DNA of 64,000 nucleotides from Lepiota brunneoincarnata. Taxonomy: Eukaryota > Basidiomycota > Agaricomycetes > Agaricales > Agaricaceae. The translations under genes and the position numbers were made by a program. The notes under the pieces were generated by a model, which worked only from the letters and a program-made list of their open reading frames with translations, ran no database searches and had not been told where the DNA came from. Of the stretch, positions 60,071-64,000 are shown piece by piece (the first letter of the stretch is position 1; each line of letters opens with the position of its first letter). The stretch lies in assembly GCA_023014365.1 (NCBI GenBank), contig JAEBUN010000047.1:226815-290814 (forward strand). Reading direction: 5' to 3'.

Positions 60071-60080
60071 CTTATATAGT
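60071..60080 (-). promoter_or_regulatory. TATA-like element of the F-box gene
   Basis: Minus strand reads ACTATATAAG, about 190 bp before the ATG at 59883; far for a TATA box unless the 5' UTR is long. Confidence 0.35.
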
Positions 60081-60404
60081 TCCACCTTGCTCAATTTTCA
60101 CCCATCTCATTGTACCCAGGCATTTTTATCGCAGCACAATTATCGTTTTATCGCTCATTGTGCCCCTTCTCCTTGGTTTTTGTTGCTGTCGATTACCAAT
60201 CATGGACCTTCTGTGCCGGTATATCAACATTCTCCCGCAATGAGTGAGCGGGTGTTCATTTTCCTGTCAATGTAAGCACCGTCGCTCTCAAATTACTGCC
60301 TCTAACAAATAGACCCGCTCAGTTGCTATGAAGATCACTCAAGTGTTTTATGTGAAATGGACGTTGCTTTACTCGAAATAGGAGAAGTACATGTAATCAT
60401 TCCA

Positions 60405-61279
60405 CTAATTGGATGCTATCACGACACGCAGACAACCATCATGAAGTAACAATTCCAAGTCTCCACCCTCCAAAATGCTGTTGGAAAATGTGCAAAATGG
60501 GCGAAACGAGCGAGGTGCTATCACCTGGTATGTTTTGCCAACTTATTGACTTTGTGACATGACCACTGTTGGACTCACCTGGATCTCCCCCTCCACCCCG
60601 AACAAACGTTTGATATGAACTAGGTTGACGCCCCCACAAGGCTCGAGATCACAATAGACCTCCCCAGCATGACCCCAGTCCTTTGGATTCACGAACAGTC
60701 GGACAAGGATCTTGTCCGTGCTTGCATGACATTGTCTGTGTGTAAAGAATAACGTTAGTCAGCTGTCCTGCCAATGCCCTCGACATACGTTTCATAGATC
60801 TCCAACAGTTCTTTTGTTCCGGCGTCATGACGTAACACCTGCATTTCGGCGTCCAGACGACCCTGGGCAACGACGGGAGGGGACTCCTGCATTTTCGATG
60901 TCCAAATCGCCCCGCACAACCGCAGGTCGTCCCCGCACGGGGGTAGCAGTGCCACAGGCTCTTTCATCAGAGTCTGCAGAGCGTTCAGCCCCATCTCGTG
61001 TCTGTTGGTCTGAGCTCTCGATTGGCATGCCCTGGCTTTCATTTGCTCTGTGCCTCCGGAACTATGCAGCCGTGTAAGTTCGGTGACTGGACAGTAAGTA
61101 GGATCTTATACTTGACGGAGTGCATTGAGGTAATCGCTCCTCAGGGTTCTGTTACTAGGTTTCTTCCCAGAAGACTGGACTGGTACCCCGTACTCTTTGC
61201 AGAGCTCTGCCAGCTGGTCCTTGCTATACTTTTGAAGCCTCGCCTCGGTGAGTTTTGCTATGACAGCGACTTTAGGCAT
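60405..61279 (-). CDS. SAP-domain protein of the transposon
   Basis: Four exons, roughly 230 residues; start MPKVAVIAKLTEARLQ at 61279, stop at 60405 after LRVVIASN. Residues about 12-50 form a SAP-like DNA-binding motif (YSKDQLAELCKEYGVPVQSS, ...LRSDYLNAL). A central helical/Gln-Glu region follows (EMGLNALQTLMKEPVALLP), then KILVRLFVNPKDWGHAGEV and a closing exon VIAPRSFRPFCTFSNSILEG. The splice between exons 1 and 2 needs a GTCAAGT donor, a variant like those in the TatD gene. SAP motifs bind AT-rich DNA; a related motif lies in the transposase itself, so this may be a DNA-binding partner for transposition. Divergent from the small gene at 61409. Confidence 0.65.
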
Positions 61280-61408
61280 AATGGTAGAAAACAATGATTC
61301 ACATATCCGCCCTTACCCAGACTGCACGACCGGCCATCATGGGAATATCGGATTAAACAATACAGTGTATTAGTTATATACCAGACCCCATCCTCCCAAT
61401 ACCCCGTC

Positions 61409-62036
61409 ATGCCCCCTATCCGTCCTGTCCGTCGTATTCAACGCCATTATTCGCCCATTACCCTCCGGTCTGCCTTCCTCCCTGAACGTTTGTTAACCCC
61501 GCCACCTTGTGTCCTTCGCCGCGAACTTCCCCTCCAAGACTCAAGTCCTCATCATCACAAACCTCCAGACCGCATATCCTCCCCATCCTCCATATCTTCC
61601 ACTTCGGCCATACATTCTGCTCAACCCATCGTGCTACAGCCTCATAAGGTCCCGAAATCGAGTCTTGAGATATGTGAAAGCATGGGGATCAGCGAGAACG
61701 AGTATACACCCATTTCCATATGTGATACTTATGCCCCCTCTTGTGTATAGCTCATCCCGGCATATCTGAAGAGTACCATTCGTGATCTTGTGGCTGGGAG
61801 ATTGTCACTGGCCGCACCATTTTCGAAGCAGAAGAAAGCTGACATATCCTACATCTACTCTCAGGTATAGGCTTACAATCAATTGATAAAGCAGGCTAAC
61901 ACAAATATCCTAGGCCAACAGCAAACATGCAATTCTGTGTGACTATAAGGATAATTGGGCCACAAAGGCAATTATAATGCTCCACCTCAAGAGTTTGAGG
62001 GACAACCCATCCCTCCCTGACATTGTGAAGGAATAA
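61409..62036 (+). CDS. Small NWATK-motif protein (right copy)
   Basis: Start MPPIRPVRRIQRHYSPI at 61409, Pro/Ser-rich; then, after an intron whose donor I could not fix, LIPAYLKSTIRDLVAGRLSL and AAPFSKQKKADISYIYSQ; then the last exon KHAILCDYKDNWATKAIIML and the C-terminus SLPDIVKE at 62036. It matches the gene at 51389 in the FVREIVGRHL/TIRDLVAGRL and NWATK segments, and in being divergent from a SAP-containing gene. Function unknown. Confidence 0.55.
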
Positions 62037-63524
62037 AATGTCTGGGCTCCCAGCATATCAGTCTAGTGGTATTACTCAATTCCTAGTCCTATACCCCATG
62101 TCCTGAACTCGTATCATTGTAGGTACCCTCAGCACTGTATTTGGTATGTTGCAAGTCCAATTTGCAAATCAATCTCTCTCTTGTATCACCACTGTTTCTA
62201 TCATGTTTTATGGAGTTCTCAATATGTTATATCCACTGCAACGCTTCATTTCCTGTGTTTAGCTTTGAATTCAATAATCTATAGCAGATGAGATAGTTAG
62301 GCAGAGTGTAGTCTGGAATATGTGGCCCCTGGTTCGGCACTGATTTACTGAGTAAGGGTTTATGGCGTTAAAGGAGATGCCTATGCAAAACTTTGGGGCA
62401 AGCACTCAGCTATTGATGGTACGCCTACCATTTGCCTTACGCTGTGGTTGTTCTCAATCTCCTCTATGACCCAAAGTTCTTCAGCTTCTTCTGAAACTCC
62501 TATCACCCTTCTCACAAATGAATTCGCCATAAACACTCTGACAACCTGTACTCTCATTACATCGTGACAGCAAAATTCTCGAAGACCACCTGGAGATGTC
62601 GCTTTCATCATCCGCCTCATATCCATCGTCATCAACATCACCATTGTCCCTGCCACTGTCATTATCCGCCTCATACTCATCGTCGTCAACGTCACCGTCC
62701 CTGTCGCCCCCATCTTCTCCTTCGTGGTCGCGATCTCCGTGCCCCCTCGTCGCTACCTCCCTTCATTCATTTTCATTGTCGCTACCACCAAATTCTCGCC
62801 CCTCCAAGTGTTCTCCAAGTCCTTCGTTCCTACCGCTGCTCAGATTACCCCCTTCCTCTGGGTCACGGGCGTTTTCGTGATGGCTATTATCCCCAATACC
62901 CCCATCTACTCTCCCTCTGGCCCAGCATTGAGTTGTACGCGATGGCATGACGTGCGACTGAAGGATTTCTAGACGAAAGAGAAGGTGAAGGTGTTTTCTA
63001 CTTCACCAGCGCACATATGAATACTCACTAGTTTGCGTTTTCCTGACTGTTATTCGGAGTGGTGATGGTGAGGACGCGAGTTATTAAGCTCGTCTAGTTG
63101 ATGCCGCGCTTCCCAAATTGGTAAGTGAGGAGCATCGCCATGTCGCACAAATGTTTTATGAGTTGATTGACCCAGCCAAGCACTCTCAGTACTCTCCCCT
63201 CTTCATGTCTGTAACTCTCATCATGGTGTACGGTGTGTTCGTTCGCCGGCTTCCCATCCGTTTTTGTACACACTTTCCTCTGGTTCCGCAAGGATACCAT
63301 CAAGCGCTTTAGGAGAACGTTGAAGGATGAACGAGACGTCACGGAACAAGCACCTTTGAGACTGGAGTAGAGTACTGCATAAAATTCGGAATATCATGCC
63401 AAAACTAATGACTACCTGAATTGATGCTATATTCTCGTGGGCCCGACATATCAATCCGGCACACTTCCAGACAATCACTTCTATCAGACAGTTGCGACGG
63501 GGGTCAGTGACGGACCACATTAAT
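62037..63524. other. Right subterminal stretch with acidic coding relic
   Basis: On the minus strand, 62,480-62,948 keeps one frame, broken by a TGA at about 62,765, with a strongly acidic stretch (GDVDDDEYEADNDSGRD, then GDVDDDGYEADDESD) between MPSRTTQCW and CEKGDRSF. It resembles the acidic tails found in transposase-type proteins, but no domain supports that. No other gene recognised to the terminal repeat. Confidence 0.4.
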
Positions 63525-64000
63525 CTGAGTGGCCCGCTCCCGCACCCGCTCGTGGGCCGCTCAACAAAAGAGAGTCGCACTTTCCAAAATATAGGGCACT
63601 CAATGGCGCCCGCATACTGTCCCATATATTTGATCATTTAGACTGAATCTACAGGAAACTCATATGCCAACTGTGAGAGACCGACAATTTACTGTATGCG
63701 GGAGAATGCATTCAAGCTACTTTTGTCAACTAAATATATCTCTCTACGTCACCTCCTATCCAGTCACGGTTCTAATTCCACAAACAGATAAATGACGCCC
63801 ACAGACAACAATTAAAATAGTCTAAAATAATGTGCCACGATATATAGACTCTACAAAATATCTAAACAGAAACAATAATGTATTGTTGTTTTTATATAAG
63901 TGACTTAACACGTGAGGCCCAGTCCATTCGTCAGCGCGTTTTGAATAACGGGGATATTTATGGCACCCTGTGCGGGCGTCCTGCATTCCCATAGGTCTCA
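63525..64000 (-). repeat. Right terminal inverted repeat (outermost bases missing)
   Basis: Reverse complement of the left terminus: the window ends ...CCCATAGGTCTCA, which pairs with TGAGACCTATGGG at 40,754. Four more bases (AGTG) would complete the CACTT terminus. Confidence 0.85.

Larger units (their letters stand above)
40750..64000. mobile_element. Giant Plavaka/CACTA-like DNA transposon (right end just outside window)
   Basis: Bounded by inverted repeats: 40,750-40,972 read forward matches the reverse complement of the last 216 bases of the window, roughly 85% identical by eye, including CCCGCACAGGGTGCCATAAA. A second shared patch (GGCCCACGAGCGGGTGCGGG) lies at 41,201-41,220 and 63,541-63,560. 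The left end CACTTGAGACC fits a CACTA-type terminus. The left flank ...CACACTCAA matches an uninterrupted paralogous site at 28,826-28,835. Inside lie a Plavaka-type transposase and at least eight accessory genes. The window apparently ends about four bases (AGTG) before the true right end, giving about 23,255 bp. Known Plavaka and CACTA elements are usually much smaller. Confidence 0.85.

Overview
The window looks like a nuclear contig of a basidiomycete fungus, most likely an Agaricomycete; I cannot name the species. The support is dense GT-AG introns of about 45-70 nt in almost every gene, HET-like and F-box proteins, NACHT-type (NLR-like) STAND proteins, small secreted proteins, LysM effector-like genes and a Plavaka-type transposase. 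All gene models are hand-spliced from the DNA by splice signals and family motifs. I saw no tRNA, rRNA or CRISPR array.

Region 1 (1-22 kb) is mostly ordinary chromosome: the 5' exon of a secreted-protein gene (78-266, -), an MFS sugar/quinate transporter (2545-4965, -), a HET-like membrane protein (8006-10585, +) convergent with an F-box-like gene (10859-12175, -), a UbiA/COQ2-like prenyltransferase (13796-15138, -), a TatD-type hydrolase (16494-17731, -) and a small Cys-rich secreted protein (19743-20160, -). A 5'-truncated inverted copy of the HET gene 3' end lies at 17.82-18.65 kb, directly upstream of TatD, next to a short dispersed repeat.

Region 2 (22-40.7 kb) is a duplication-rich innate-recognition and effector neighbourhood. 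Three tandem LysM genes (- strand) share an unusual five-exon structure with phase-1 microexons. A fourth, broken unit lies at 39.0-40.7 kb. Between them are four copies of one NLR gene: one intact (35706-38422), one full length but disabled (31653-34108), one 5'-truncated and one C-terminal scrap.

Region 3 (40.75-64.0 kb) appears to be one giant CACTA/Plavaka-like DNA transposon filling the rest of the window. Long terminal inverted repeats start with CACTTGAGACC at 40,750 and end at the window edge, apparently about 4 bases short of the right end. The duplicated LysM block at 28.8 kb serves as a paralogous empty site and marks the left insertion point. Inside are a decayed Plavaka transposase and an accessory set: two paralogous WD40 proteins with C-terminal membrane anchors, a SAP-domain protein, two paralogous small NWATK proteins, a large Pro/Thr-repeat protein, a large basidiomycete-family protein split by one in-frame TGA, an F-box-like cargo gene, and two arrays of short palindromes. 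The paired paralogues suggest that the element is composite.
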